A stretch of 64,000 bases of DNA from Ctenosaura bakeri (GCA_948474755.1 CAOLHI010000481.1:992001-1056000); one strand, 5' to 3'; positions 1 through 11,555 are shown, numbered from the stretch's first letter. Translations and numbers: made by a program. Notes: generated from the sequence alone by a model not told the origin.

Positions 1-819
1 CCACGTGCTGCGAGGTCCCCAGACAAGCTCGCATACAGGCATGGCCGCTAATCGCTGTAATATTCCGAACAATGCAGGCAGGCCAGAAATAGCCGTCCCG
101 CCGCTTCAGGAGACCTCAAGGCAAGTACCCTATTATGTATGCACGCTACTTACAAAGGACTCCCTGCCCCGAGCAGGCAGCTTGACGAGCCGAATGCTTA
201 TCTGTCAAGCACTCTGCGTTTGCATACTGGCTACTCTATTGACAATTCAGACTTAACCATGTAAAATTCTGACCTTTCGGAGGCTTTGTCCCCAGCCTGA
301 AACCCATTGTTTTCTCCAAGTACAGACTAGCCTGTGGCCACATTTTCCCCTATAAAAAACCCTGACTTTGAGAGCTTCCTGGGATTGCTCCCGACTTCCA
401 TCCTGCCTTGCTGCCACTTTGCGTGGCGAGCCTTCCCCTCAGTCTCATGTACTGAGAAACTTCATATTCACAAACTTCTTCTTCAGACTACCTGGACTTC
501 AAGACTGGTGTAATATTACCCATACCAAAAACCTCCTCTAAAAATCCCTCTATCCCACTCCAACCTTTATTTCTATAGCTATCTGTGTGAGTGTGCTGCA
601 TACACTTGTTTGACTGTATTTCAATAAAAACAACAATTATTTTTTTACTTCTGTTTGCTCCTTGACTCGGCCTGACCCCGTAGACATTGGGTAAAAGATC
701 TCTCTCCGTTGCCTTGCCTCTCCTATTGCTAGCTTGTGCTCTTAGCTAATTTCCCCAACTTGTATAATTTAGAGCGCACTTAGGTGTCCCTCACGGGACC
801 CCCAGAAATCAGGGTAACA
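1..819 (+). mobile_element. Solo LTR, family A (5' end outside window)
   Basis: This is a retroviral-type LTR that runs in from the left edge. A TATA-like CTATAAAAAA lies near 351, a CAATAAAA polyadenylation signal near 622, and the 3' terminus reads CAGGGTAACA at 810-819. The last 250 bp match the LTRs at 18432-19327 (minus) and 40339-41246 (plus), including the GGTAAAAGAtc and GGGACCCCCAGAAATCAGG motifs. By alignment with those copies only about 50 bp of the 5' end are missing. No gag, pol or env sequence follows, so it is probably a solo LTR, although the left side cannot be checked. Confidence 0.75.
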
Positions 820-824
820 AGTGA

Positions 825-1605
825 CCTCACATGATAGGACCTTTTTGGTGACAGCACCCAGGCTGTGGAACTCCCACCTACAGAAGGATAGGGTGGCCCA
901 TTCGCTTCTGTCCTTCCAACAGCAGGCAAAAAAGAAAAAAGAAAAAAAAAAGAAAAGAAATGTGCAGGAAAGCATTTGGCTATTAACTAATTGTTTCAGA
1001 GGTGTCTTTTGATGGAGGAATTAATAATTATGTGCTGTCAACTGGGCTTCAACTTATAACAACTTTAGGACCGTATAACCAGGTCTTGCAAACCCAGGGC
1101 AGTGGCTTCCTGCACTGAATCATTCCACCTATAATGTCACCTTCATCTTTTCCTACTGCCTTCCACTTTACAGAGCATCATCTTTTCCAGTGAGTCATAT
1201 TGTCCCATCGCATGTCCCAATTTTCACAGTCTCTGTTTAGTCTGAGAGTTCAGGCTTGATTTGCTCTCAGACCCATTCATTTGTTTTTTTTTTAGCCCTC
1301 CACGGTATCCATAGAGCTTTCCTCCAGCATTGCATTTCGCATGAGTTGATTCTCTTCCTGTCCGCTTTCTTCACTGTTCAGCTTTCACAACCATGCATAG
1401 AAATGCTGTACTTTTAATATTCAGATTCCAAATGCTTTGAAGGAGTTTTAAATTAGTGCTGTATTTTAATAGGATAGTTTATTTTAAAACTTTTCTCATT
1501 ATAATTTTTTAGAAAGCTGTATTGTTTTATTCTATGTTGTGAGCTATCTTGGGTCTCAGACTGGGAGAAAGTAGAATATGAATTAAATAAATAAATACAG
1601 AATAA
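825..1605 (+). mobile_element. L2-like LINE 3' end, interrupted
   Basis: The reading frame at 825-905 encodes TFLVTAPRLWNSHL, which resembles the C-terminal VxAPRLWNSLP motif of L2/CR1-group ORF2 proteins. A 3'-UTR-like tail at about 1424-1605 ends in a gggagaaagtagaatatgaa block followed by AAATAAATAAATA, the usual form of such LINE ends in reptiles. An RTE-like fragment on the opposite strand lies between the two parts. The element is 5' truncated and not functional. Confidence 0.55.
1029..1422 (-). mobile_element. RTE/BovB-like LINE fragment
   Basis: The sequence reads as the reverse complement of the RTE-like LINE tail at 59231-59740. Shared landmarks are the CTTTACAGAGCATCATC block (the LGKV region), TTTTCCAGTGAGTCATATTG, and the TTCACAACCATGCATAGAAA end corresponding to the MYGCENW region. 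It is heavily decayed and has no usable frame. It sits between two pieces of an L2-like element. Confidence 0.7.
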
Positions 1606-1624
1606 ATATCTACTTCATTGCAGA

Positions 1625-2880
1625 TGATGGAAGGATGTGGTCAAGAGAGACCCTCGGATTGAGGGTGACCTCAGTGAATAAGTGAACTGCTATGAGAAGA
1701 CAATCTAATGTGGTTTGTCTGGGATTTATCATTAGCCAGCTCTGTTCAAATTAGGACAATTTATTGTCTCGGTGTGTATGCATAGGACTGGACTAAAAGT
1801 TGAGCAAAGTCAGAGTCTGCAGCAAGAGTTCATCAAAGCTTGGGTCTGGTCCTTGCTTGTGCCCAGTTATGGTATATTCAAAATAATAACCCTTTGAACA
1901 TATGCAGAGGGATTTTCCACTTTGCATATGCTTGCTGCGTATTCCAGAATGGTGAGGGGACTAGCAGACCCTTGTCATCCCCTCCAACTCTGTTATTCTA
2001 GCATTTTCATGCCAATATGGGCAGATAAGCACATGTATTTATACCACCTCACTGAGCCTTGCCTACCACATCCATCTTTCCAGTTTTCTGCAACATAGTA
2101 CTTTTGTTCCTCACCCATGCTATTGTTATGCTGAACATTAAAAAAATATCACGAGCACAGCTTTTGCAGCAAAAAAATCATCTCAAAAACTTCCACTGTG
2201 TGACCAACAACCAGCATAAGTTTCAGTGCGGAAAGTTCTTAATAAATCATAGTCTAGATGGACTCCTGCTTACAGTGGTAAAAAAGTGAGTAATAGTGTA
2301 CCAGTAAATGCAAGAGATTTGGGAGTTCCATCCGGAGTGTAGAAAAGTTCCCTTTTTAGACTCAACTCCTGGAATCTCCTAATCACCATTGACCATGCTT
2401 GCTGGGATTTTTAGGAGAGACTCTAAAAAACAGCATTTTCAACTTCTGGTTTTATCAAAGCCTTTCTGAACAGTTGCATCTTAATAACTTAGACATTTTT
2501 AAAAAAAAATTCAAGAGAGCTTAAGAATACAGGAAGACTTCTTCTACTGAATCAGACCATTGGTTCATTTAGCTCACTCTTGTTAATGTTGACATGTAAG
2601 GTTTTAAGCAAGATTCTTGCTTGGAGACACTTATTTCCCAGTGATCTTTCATTTAGCTACCAACTAAACTTGCCCCTACTTAGCTTCCAAAATTAAAGAT
2701 TGTGGAGGAGGATGGTAAGATGATGGTAAGGCAGGCTTAGCACAGTGCTTAATTTTTGCAAAGAGGGGTCCTGGAAGTGAGGCAAATGTGAGGGTAGGGA
2801 CAAAAATCCTCAAAAATGTCATCCTCATGTATGGGGATGAATAATTGCCATCGCTTTCTCCCTGCAGGAGAAAGAGAACA
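1625..2880. other. Unassigned noncoding stretch
   Basis: I recognise no gene, RNA or repeat here. The sequence is AT-rich with short A and T runs, and the open frames are short and show no family motif. Confidence 0.5.
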
Positions 2881-3330
2881 TTCTCCTGCACCCCCATATT
2901 TAAAAATCCTGAACTGTTCTGGGGGAATTATGCTGCAAAGAAAAACTCCATCTGGTTTTTGCACAAAAACCTGTTTTCTGCTAAGAAAAAAAAAAGTTTC
3001 CTATGCAAGAAACAGTGAACATGTAACCTGTTTTCTGTTCCTCTTTTGTACACAGGTAACCTGTTTTCTGCATAGAATATGTGGTTTTGTGCAAAACTCC
3101 CATGTGTTTTTCTATGAGGGATAATTTTTCTACAATACTTTGGGAGCCTGAATATGAGGAAAAATTGTGCAAGATTCTCACTGTACCTATTATCCTTCCT
3201 AACAAGGTTTCCCAACAGTGATGAGCCTTGTTTTTCAGCCTGGAAGTGAGTAATAATAAATGTTCTTTCCACCCTGATGCTAAGGTGAGAGAATTCTGCC
3301 ATTTCCTCATTCAAAATATGTTGCAACAAA
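2880..3330. repeat. Unclassified dispersed repeat with AACCTGTTTTCTG motifs
   Basis: Three copies of ACCTGTTTTCTG occur at about 2969, 3026 and 3059, each in a context resembling tttGCACAAAA or GCATAGAA. Similar TTTCTGCACAGAAAA and GTGCAGAAT text occurs at about 26720-26970. A 140-codon frame on the minus strand covers the block. It contains near-repeated AENRLP, TENRLH and AENRFL peptides, which come from the DNA repeat and are not a domain. The family is unknown to me. Confidence 0.35.
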
Positions 3331-3956
3331 AAACAGACATTCAAAGCCACTCCCTGTACATGCTCAGAAGTACCTTCTTTTATTGCATGTGTTGATCTGC
3401 TTTACAGTCTGGCCAGGGATAATACATGAGTGGCAATATGTATGTGCGTTTTACTTACACCACTATGTCTATGTGTGTTTTACTTACACCACTATCTCCT
3501 CTGCAGAGTCTTTAGCATCCTGGTTAATCCAGCCCTTGCGTGTGCTGCAAAGAGAGAGCCAGAGTCAATATTGCTCATGGGACCAAGGTGCATGACAGAA
3601 AACTGAAGAATGACTGGGGCAGAAAAGTGAAAGAGGTGGTGGAGGTGAAGAAGCTGCTAAGTATCTTAGCTTGGCCGGAAATTCCTTCTCAGTGATGAAC
3701 ATGATAATCAGGCAGATTCTGTGCAGAAGCAAAACCCACACATTGAGTCATGCAAGGGAGAGGTGGAAATATGCAAATCCAAACTATGACGATGTCACAT
3801 CTGCTATTTCTAGTGGTGTTAAGTTTGCTTCCCAGCCACATGAACAGCCAATGGTGTTAACCAGAATGCTCCTGGCTAGCAGCCCAAATTAGGCTAGGCC
3901 AGTGCAAGTTCTGAGGTCAGGTATTCACAAAAGAGTGGTAGTCATTTGTCTTCACT
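3331..3956. other. Unassigned stretch with a small tandem duplication
   Basis: A unit of about 29 bp containing TTTTACTTACACCACTAT is present twice, at 3441-3466 and 3470-3495. I see no other feature. Confidence 0.4.
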
Positions 3957-3959
3957 CTG

Positions 3960-4122
3960 ACCATTTCCACACTAGACTGTTATAGTGCTATTATTCCTAT
4001 GGAATCCTGGGGTTTGCAGTTTAGGGAGGGGCCTTGTCCCTTCTCTAAACTGTACACCCCAGGATTCCATAGGATGTTGAAAGTAGAAGAGTAGTACTGT
4101 AACAGTCTCGTGTGGAAATGGC
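3960..4122. mobile_element. M1 palindromic MITE, flanked by CTG
   Basis: The ends are inverted: ACCATTTCCACACTAGACTG at the left, and the right end reads as its complement (CAGTCTcGTGTGGAAATGGC). The centre carries the M1 arm AATCCTGGGGTTTGCAGTTT and its complement. A CTG flanks both sides (3957-3959 and 4123-4125). The element has no coding capacity. Confidence 0.75.
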
Positions 4123-4125
4123 CTG

Positions 4126-4303
4126 AGTTAACTGAGTACAAATTGCTTTTGCACTTCAAATTAAGTTTGCAGCCATTTAGGTAAGCTAAGAACAAGGGGA
4201 AAGTAGGAGGAGAGAGAAGCTGGGACATTTTTAAACAGCTAAAAAAGTGGGACAATAGAGGATTAATTGGGGCTATTCTGGCCCAATTGGAATAGTTGGG
4301 ATA
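4126..4303 (+). repeat. Unclassified repeat Y, 3' portion
   Basis: It matches 5465-5655 closely: TTAACTGAGTACAAATTGC, AAGTTTGCAGCCATTTA, the GGAGGAGAGAGAA block, and ATTGGGGCTATTC. Inverted or partial copies lie at 11560-11870 and 63570-63782. It has no coding frame, and the family is not recognised. Confidence 0.6.
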
Positions 4304-4388
4304 GTCCCTAAACGGCAAACCCCAGGATTCCACAGGATGTTGAAAGTGGAATAACAGTCCACTATAACAGTCTAGTGTGGAAATGGCC
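4304..4388. mobile_element. M1 MITE, right half only
   Basis: Only one arm is present. It runs from CGGCAAACCCCAGGATTCC through AGGATGTTGAAAGTGGAAT to GTGTGGAAATGGCC. The left arm is missing, so this is a deletion derivative or an old broken copy. Confidence 0.6.
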
Positions 4389-4464
4389 TTTACGCTACAA
4401 AGGCAGCGGTTACTCTTGATATCCCCCAGTTTTGAGACAGAGACCTTTTCTTTGTTGCTTATGC

Positions 4465-4946
4465 CAGTGGTTCTCAAAGTTTTTACCCCTTCATATCCAC
4501 TTGAGGACATCATGTGCCCCCATTCCCTGTCACATCCTCCATGTCCTATCTTGCCCCCCTCTCACAGGTCCCTTGTGCTGCATGTACACTGAGTTCTTAT
4601 GCTCTCTGGCTGCTTTTTTCATGTCTCTCCCCTCACCACAAGAAATGGCCTCATGGACTCTAAGAGGCATGCACCTGCTGCACCAGCAATGGAATATTCA
4701 GAGAACCTGAGTGGGAAAAGCATAAAAAAAGAGGAGGCTGATTTTTGCTATGTTGGAGTTGGAGGAAGGCATATGGAAGACACTTTGCATTGGTCTTTTA
4801 CAGAGACCAGTCAATCATCAACATGCCACACAGGCATGCCCTTCTTTTCCACATTTGCTATACTTGCAGACTGGCTTTTCCTGCACCCCCATTGAGCAGC
4901 TATCACACACACCTTAGGGTCCCACTCCACAGTTTGAGAACCACTG
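4465..4946. mobile_element. hAT-like element, 8-bp TSD with two mismatches
   Basis: The termini are CAGTGGTTCTCAAAGTTTTT and AGTTTGAGAACCACTG, the classic hAT/Charlie-type inverted ends. The flanks GCTTATGC (4457-4464) and GTGTATGC (4947-4954) agree at 6 of 8 positions. At 482 bp with no transposase frame it is non-autonomous. The ORFs of 71 to 105 codons overlapping it do not resemble transposase. Confidence 0.8.
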
Positions 4947-4954
4947 GTGTATGC

Positions 4955-5324
4955 CATTCTGTAATGCATCTATGCATGGTGATAGTACTCTTACTATCAA
5001 GCTCAACACAATCACAAACTCACAGAACTGTAGAATGCAAAAGCAACCCAAAGGTAACCTAATCTTTAACCCAATTTGTGCAGGAAAGCCATGGCTAAAG
5101 CTTTTCAGAGAGGTGGCTGTCCAATATCTATGTGAAAAGGAAAGGCTACAGAGGAGAGTCCACCACATTCCAAAGTAACCGATTCCACTGTTGAATACCT
5201 CTTAACTATCAGGAGATTTTCCCTAATGTTGGTCAGAAAGGAGATTTTGTAAAAAAATCAATGAATTTTTGTGAACAGCATATCCTCCAATATGTCACAG
5301 CTGAAAACCAGGACACGTTGTGGC
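4955..5324. other. Unassigned noncoding stretch, CR1-like traces
   Basis: The stretch CACAGAACTGTAGAATGCAA near 5020, followed by AACCTAATC..CCAATTTGTGCAGGAA and TGAATACCTCTTAACTATCAGG, recalls a badly decayed CR1 3' end on the minus strand. The match is too weak for a firm call. Confidence 0.3.
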
Positions 5325-5655
5325 CAAGTAACAGTAGAATATGGTCAAGATGGCAAAAGTTATTAATAAGAAAGAACACAGAAGCTAAGAGAAGCTGCAA
5401 TAGTTTCCTTTTGCCTGAGTTTACTGGGAAAGGCAAGATTCGTAGGCTCCTCATCTTCCCTGCTTTCTGAATTAACTGAGTACAAATTGCTTTTATACTT
5501 TGAATTAAGTTTGCAGCCATTTAAGTAAGCCAAGAACAAAGGGCGAAAGTGGGAGGAGGAGAGAGAAACTGGGACATGTTAAAAGCAGAAGAGGAACTGA
5601 GACCATAGAACAGTAATTGGGGCTATTCCTACCAAACTGGAATAGTTAGAACAGC
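5325..5655 (+). repeat. Unclassified repeat Y, longest copy
   Basis: The block from TATGGTCAAGATGGCAAAAG to ACTGGAATAGTTAGAAC is the most complete plus-strand copy of a repeat seen four times in the window. Conserved segments are TTTTGCCTGAGTTTACTGGG, AAGTTTGCAGCCATTTAAG and a purine-rich GGGAGGAGGAGAGAGAAAC. No terminal inverted repeat or tRNA box is obvious. Confidence 0.6.
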
Positions 5656-5770
5656 AGAAGGGCAAATGTTTTCCCTCCAGATGTTTTGAATTACAAATTC
5701 CATAGTTTCTTACTCTTGGTCTTGCTGGGAACTGTAGGCCCAAACAACTGGTTTCCCATCCATTTGGGCT
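5655..5770. repeat. Decayed short inverted-repeat element
   Basis: The text CCCTCCAGATGTTTTGAATTACAAATTCC followed by GCTGGGAACTGTAGGCC resembles the reptile MITE type with CTCCAGATGTTG...GACTACAACTCCC arms. Related pieces lie at 9160-9290, 29800-29925 and 47065-47205. It is badly decayed. Confidence 0.4.
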
Positions 5771-6280
5771 GGTTTGCCAAATCATAATAACAATCCTACC
5801 TCTTTTTTTCAAACCTCTCTCCCTTGGTTTTCCTTTGGACTAAGCCAGCTTGTCTCCTGAACTGGATCTTTTTGTCTTTGACAGCTGCTTTGTGATGCGT
5901 GGGACTGAAGTCATGGGAGCTCCCTTGCCACATCACAATAGTCTTGAGGTCATGATTGTCACGGGTACCTCCCCTGATGCAAAGGAATGAGAGTCTGGCA
6001 ATTTTGATGCACAAAGATACATAGAAACCCCCAAAGGTTGTTTCTTTGGGCCTTGACCCAAAGACTCATTGAACTGCCCTTTTTGTGCATCCCAGAAAGG
6101 GTGAACTGCCTGGAAGATTCCAGGAATCAATTTATCTTTTAAAAAGGTTGAAACCCTTCCCCCATATTGTCTAACAACTCCCAATTCCTTTTCAAAACCA
6201 AAAGTGAACTTCAAGCCACTTTTGGGGAGATGGCTGACATTTTTGGCAGTCTGTATGATTTGAATTTTGCATGATTTGAA
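5771..6280. other. Unassigned noncoding stretch
   Basis: A 131-codon minus-strand frame (5933-6328) runs through here into a SINE. It has no recognisable motif and is taken as chance. Confidence 0.45.
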
Positions 6281-6282
6281 CT

Positions 6283-6470
6283 TTAGACCAGGACTTGGGG
6301 GGATGGGTTCAAATCCTTGCTTAGCCATGGCAACTAGTGGGTGACCACGGGCAAGTCACACTCTCTCAACTATAGAAGAAGGCAATGGCAACCCTCTTCT
6401 GAAGAAATCTTGCCAAGAAAAACCATGAGTTGGAGTTTATTTGAAAGCATGTAACAACAGCAACAAGGGT
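6283..6470 (+). mobile_element. tRNA-derived CORE/MIR-like SINE
   Basis: A B-box-like GGGTTCAAATCC is followed by TTAGCCATGGCAACTAG and the CORE segment GGGTGACCACGGGCAAGTCACACTCTCTCA. Next come GAAGGCAATGGCAACC and AATCTTGCCAAGAAAA, and the tail is AACAACAGCAACAAG. The promoter half (A box) is decayed. SINEs of this type are transcribed by RNA polymerase III and move with LINE enzymes. Confidence 0.8.
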
Positions 6471-6474
6471 GTTT

Positions 6475-7405
6475 TCACAAGAGGCTCACACAGAAAGAAA
6501 ATTGAATCCCAGAAGTGCTGCAGTTGCCTACCTCTCACTTAAAGCAAATGGGAACGCAAGGAAAAATGCCAGCAACACAGAAGCAATTTATGGACAAATG
6601 TTGATAGCCAAAGCTCTTGGTAATAATTAGCTGCTTCTAATCTTGCCGTGTCTAGATCTCAAAGGAGTAATACAGTAAAAGCAAAATGTGCCCAGTTGGT
6701 AAAACCTTTAGTAGGAGGACCAACAAAAAATGTGGAAGCTTTCAAGTTGTCCAGAACTCCCCATCAGGCTGTAAGGGCACATGTTTAACAACAAATCACA
6801 CAATGAAGGAAAGATACAGAAACATTAAAAAGTTAGTCTAGATGTTGCCATGAGTTCTGTAGTTACACTCAGTCCTGGGATGGCAACAGTAAACTTAGCA
6901 TATGTATGTATCAGCTCATACCTAGCAATGCATGCATGGGTAAATAATTAGTGACTTCTCTGTTACTGAAAACACAGGGTACATGGTAACTGAGATATGT
7001 TTTGGGAGCAAAATACACGGTTTCCTGAATCAATGTATAAAAGAAGTACAGAGCAATCTCTCTTGTGGGAAACTGGAGATTAAATTTAGTGTACTACCTA
7101 GCTTGGTGATGAGTTCCAAGGAACTCAAACATTTGCACATTTTTGTAGCTATTTGGATGATTTTGATAAAAGTATTTGCCCAAATATAATTTTTTTATGT
7201 GGACCAGCATGTCTACCTTTGTTATGGTGAGTTTTTAAAAGTTTCTTACTGTCAAAGGTCCCTCTTAATGTACCCAGACTGAATGGCAGGCATCCAAAAT
7301 GGTATCAGCTATGTTTCATCCTGTGTTGTGTTTGGCCTGATGCAGCATCCCCACCCAGCAATCCACAGTCCTGACAGTAAAGGAATAGACGGTAGACGGT
7401 AAAAG
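6475..7405. other. Unassigned noncoding stretch
   Basis: I recognise no repeat or gene here. Confidence 0.45.
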
Positions 7406-7408
7406 TAG

Positions 7409-7543
7409 GGCCATTTCCACACTAGGCTGTTATAGTGCTATTATTCCACTTTCAACATCCTATGGAATCCTAGAAACCCCAGGATTCCATAGGATGTTGA
7501 AAGTGGAATAATAGCACTATAACAGCCTAGTGTGAAAAAGGCC
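7409..7543. mobile_element. M1 MITE, short hairpin form, TSD TAG
   Basis: The left end GGCCATTTCCACACTAGGCT and right end AGCCTAGTGTGAAAAAGGCC are inverted. The arms meet at a very short centre (AATCCTAGAAACCCCAGGATT), so the element folds almost end to end. TAG flanks both sides (7406-7408 and 7544-7546). Confidence 0.85.
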
Positions 7544-7546
7544 TAG

Positions 7547-8183
7547 GAGGAATACAATTGAGTCCCAGGAGCTGTGAAGGAAATCAGGCACTGGAATTTC
7601 TGTTTTAAAAGCATCTGTATCTCAGCATGGTGTTTTGCCTCAATTTTCTGTTGTGATAGAGTTATTGACTCTTGGCCCAGTGTGTTTAAAGGTCACACCA
7701 TGCCTCATGCAACTGCCCCAAAGAGATGGCTTTTCCGTCAGTTAAACAAACTTTGTGAAGGACAGAGAAGGACAGACTGAGGACTGAAATTTGGAACAAC
7801 AGGTACAGCATGGAAAAAGATAAGGAGAGGAGCCATTAGTTGTGGATTAACTGAAGTGTATTTCGACTACCTCTTCATAACAGTTGGGCACCTCTATTAT
7901 GAAGAGGTAATAGAGGTGTGGAAAAAAAGCAGGAGGAGTTTTGGGGATGAAAGGTTTTTTTGGGGGGGAAATAATGGATTAATGGGTTAGGAGGGGACAT
8001 ACACTACAGTGATCTTCTTTTTTTGGAGTGATAGAAAATGTTCAGTGGTATACATTTGAAGGTAGGGCAGGACTGTAGCAATGGGAGAGGACAAATAGAG
8101 CCATTGCCCTCTCAAATACGAATTCTTCCTCCTCACCATGAAATTTTTCTAGGTTTCTAGTACTGCAGTTGAGCATTTGAAAA
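7547..8183. other. Unassigned noncoding stretch
   Basis: A small inverted repeat is visible at about 7872-7909: CTCTTCATAA..GGCACCTCTATTATGAAGAG. I recognise nothing else. Confidence 0.4.
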
Positions 8184-8185
8184 TA

Positions 8186-8674
8186 CAGTTGGCCCACCAC
8201 ATTTGCTAGGGTTAAAGGTGCACCTCTCCAAAAATGGACCTCTCCAAAAGTGGAAAAATCACAAATATCAAAATGTATGTGTGTGTGTGTAGGGGGAAGG
8301 GGGCCAAGGTATGGTGTGCAGAACATGAACCCAGGGTCCAAATCAAGTTAGAGAAAGAGGCAGGAGGTTAGCATGATGGCCCTATACTTCCTCTCTCTCA
8401 TGCATCTCCTTCCATGGGTGTGGGGGCATTGGGAGAGGTTTCGTGGTGCTGAGAAACGAGGCTGAGATCTGTCCTTAGCTGGCCAGGCAGTGGCTGGTGA
8501 TGGAAGAGGAGGACTAGAGGCAGGTTTTTAAAAGGTTATGCAGCTGGATTGAAGCCACCAAGAGGGAATGTTCCCCTGGAAAAGAAGAGTCTGAAGTGGA
8601 GGAGCAGGAGTTGGAGAAATCTACAAATAATTAAATCTGTGAAAGTAGAACCAATGAACATGGAGGGCCAACTG
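8186..8674. mobile_element. pogo/Tigger-like DNA element, TA flanks
   Basis: The termini CAGTTGGCCCACCACATTTG and CATGGAGGGCCAACTG are inverted and sit between TA dinucleotides (8184-8185 and 8675-8676), as expected for Tc1/mariner-pogo elements. At 489 bp it has no transposase frame. A relative with the same ends lies at 28304-28957. Confidence 0.75.
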
Positions 8675-8676
8675 TA

Positions 8677-9150
8677 CAGTGTAGACATCCAAACAAAAGG
8701 ATATGGTAGAATCCCACGAAACCCCGACATGAACATGTCACAAATGTGACAAATCTTTTCTGCCCTTCCCACCCTCATCAATATAATTTCCTTCTGGGTA
8801 CTGCCACACAAAGCATGCTTACTTGGCAATAAGCTCCACTGAATGCAATAGGGCTTCCACCTCAGTAAACATACTTTGGATTGCAATATACATCTATAAA
8901 ATAGATAAGTGTCAGGACCTAACTCACAATATGACTCACCAAAGCTTCGGGAGATGTAGTGGATGTGGAAAACTCTGAAATAAGATAGAGACCTCTGACA
9001 ATACCACTCCTTAATATTTTTAACATTTCCTTTCATGCCTCATTGTTTATTCTGTAAATCACTTTACCTGATCATTGCATGTAATGTGCACAGGTATATT
9101 TTATGGATTTAGTCATGATGATTCAGCATCTGTTTGGATACTCCTTCATC
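8677..9150. other. Unassigned noncoding stretch
   Basis: A 166-codon minus-strand frame (8536-9036) begins here and runs into the pogo-like element. It has no family motif and is judged spurious. Confidence 0.45.
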
Positions 9151-9154
9151 TAGG

Positions 9155-9290
9155 GCAATAGTTCCCTCTCTGTGGCTGTCTAACTGTTGGGTTTCAACTC
9201 CCCAAAGCCTCAGCCAGTATGTCTAATGATCATGGATTCTGGAAGATGAAGTCCAAAATATCTGGAGGGCTAAAGAGTGGGAACTAATGG
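9155..9290. repeat. Decayed short inverted-repeat element
   Basis: The left part GGCAATAGTTCCCTCTCTGTGG and right part AAATATCTGGAGGGCTAAAGAG resemble the arms of the CTCCAGATGTTG MITE type seen more clearly at 47065-47205. Confidence 0.4.
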
Positions 9291-9582
9291 TCTAGGATGA
9301 CTGTCTTCTATCAATCTCTTGATCAAATGGCTGTCCAAAAGGTGGTTTTTAAACAGGGACAGAAAACTTTGAAACATGACTCTCTATTCCAGGTAGCTAA
9401 AAAACCAAACAATAGTGAGGAAGAGAAGAGAATGGAACAGAAATCCATATTAACTGAATTTTTACAATTCATGATCTGTAAGGAGTCCGCTAGCAATAAA
9501 ATGTACATATATTCTTCAATTTCTCATCATTGGAAAGAAACCAGAAACACAGATTGTTTCCATCATCACCACCACCACAGGA

Positions 9583-9650
9583 TGTTGCCATAGAAGCCAA
9601 AGTGGAATCATAGTGCTACAAGTACATAGTGTGAAAGGGGCACATGTTCC
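9583..9650. mobile_element. M2 MITE, one arm only
   Basis: The block GTTGCCATAGAAGCCAAAGTGGAATCATAGTGCTACAAGT.. ending in GTGTGAAAGGGGC matches the right arm of the M2 copies at 13398-13801 and 60607-60832. Confidence 0.5.
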
Positions 9651-9654
9651 CCTT

Positions 9655-11555
9655 CCTGACCCAGCAGTCAGCTCTACATGCTGAACACATGCAGTATCCA
9701 TTGGGCTTTTAAGGAGAGAGGGTCATTGAATGTAGAGGATTTGAGGAGGGGGTTACAGGTGCAAAACCTGGAGTTCCCCCAGCTCCCCAAGTTGCAAATG
9801 TCCTCCTTCTTGTGTGTGGATGGTATCATGTTGTGTGCATAAACAATGTCAGGGAACGAAGTGCACTGTTAGTATATAGGATGATTTTGCAATATGAGTT
9901 CCAAAGAACAGTGTGCTAAAGGTGACATGGGGGTGTATTTAGGTGGTGTTTTTCCCCCACTCCTGACTTTAAAAAGCATTCTCCCACAGGACTTTATTTG
10001 GAAAATGATTTACCAAGTTACCTTTTAATTTCTAGAAATAATACCAAAGAAATACCTACATACGAGGAAATTAATTGTAGGAGCAGGAGTAAGGAAACTT
10101 GGGCTATCCAGATATTTTAGACTTAAGCTATACCAGTTTCTTCCCACCAGATATTATTGAGTGGGGAGGATGAGAATGGGACAAAGGGTCTCTGTTTCTT
10201 GGTTAAAGTATCAGCCACTGGTAAGTCATGGCTCCACTGATGGCTGGCAGTAGGGAAATGAATCTTTTTGGGAACAGGGTTCAGCACCTCGGATAAGTCC
10301 TTAAAAATTGGGATTGAAACCTGGTATGGATTCACTATTCCACTGACGTGGAAGTTACTACTGGTATCACCCCAAGGCTTTGGAAAGGGACTCCTTCCAT
10401 CTTGCAAGCAGCAGTAAACAAAAGACATAATATGCTTCCTGGATTACAATAAAGTCTCATCATTTCCCTTCCCAGTTTTATGATTTGGCTATTTTAGATA
10501 CTTGACATTCCTGAGACCAGTGATAACTATACATGCTGTTATAAAGAAAACCAAAGAGAGAATCATATTCATATCCCCTTGTCTGTGTGTCTGTGCGTGC
10601 ACACACAATATTTCACATTCTTGTAACTAGTGATAAGAAAGATGTTACTATAAATACAGCCAAAGGAAAATCTCTTTCTCTCTGTCTCTCACATCTGAAT
10701 GAGAATGATTTCCCTTAAGTTCTTTCTGTGTGTGTTTGTCTGTAAGCTGTTATTTTATTATACATCTGTATTACACATTATATTACACATTTAATTCACA
10801 CATTTAACACAAAGCTGTTTCTTAAAGTATTTGCTTTTCTATGTCTGTCTCAATAGAAGATTATAAAATATATTTTACAATTTCTTACAATCTTTAGCTC
10901 TTAGCACAGTCTTGTGCATGCCTGTTTGGAAGGAAACCCTCTTGACTTCCATGTGACGTTCTCCCACATAAGAGTGTATAGTATTACTGCCTTTATATGC
11001 ACACTTAGCTCGTGAATTAGCACCTTTGAACTCAGCAGAAGTTACTTTTTCATATACATCCGTGGGATTTCACCATTAGTGCTGGGGAACTTGGGAACAT
11101 TTTGTAAATGATCAGCTTGACAAATTCCTGTTTTACATATTATTTATGTGGCAGCGGTAACGGAAGCAGGCGAATGGGGAGATAAAAGGTTCAGAGATCT
11201 GGTAAAACCTGATGTGATGGCTTTGAGGTCAAGGTGAGCATTGCAAAACTGGGCCAGGTCAGTAGGGAAAGTTTGTTACTGTCCTCCGCTGTTTTCTAGC
11301 TGTTGTTGCATAAAAGTTCACGTAAAAAGGCCAATGTGACTTTCAGTGTAGATTCCCTTTCTGCTCTTTCCCATTCCTCTTCTCATGCATCTGTTTTGTT
11401 TTATTCTGGCAAAGTTAAGAGGAAGAGAGGGATGAATGAGCCCCAGGGGCTGTAAGAGTCCCCAGTTCAGGAGGACAGCTGTGCCAATCAAAGAATAAGT
11501 AGCACACCACAGAGGTGGGACAGTTGAATATTACTTGGACAAGATACTAATGTTT
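9655..11555. other. Long unassigned noncoding stretch
   Basis: I find no gene and no repeat that I can name. Several near-repeated phrases occur at 10490-10860 (for example AGATACTTGACATTCCTGAGACCAGTGATAACTAT versus TTCACATTCTTGTAACTAGTGATAAG). Another relative is TACTTAACATTCCTGTGACTGGTGATGCAG at 12641-12670. These suggest diverged copies of an unnamed repeat. Confidence 0.4.

Noticed and set aside
1..819. An intact endogenous retrovirus
   Set aside because: Only LTR sequence is seen. The DNA after 819 is L2-like, not gag or a primer-binding region.
3980..4513. 177-codon minus-strand frame
   Set aside because: It spans two M1 elements and repeat Y, and the repeated peptide phrases come from the palindromic arms.
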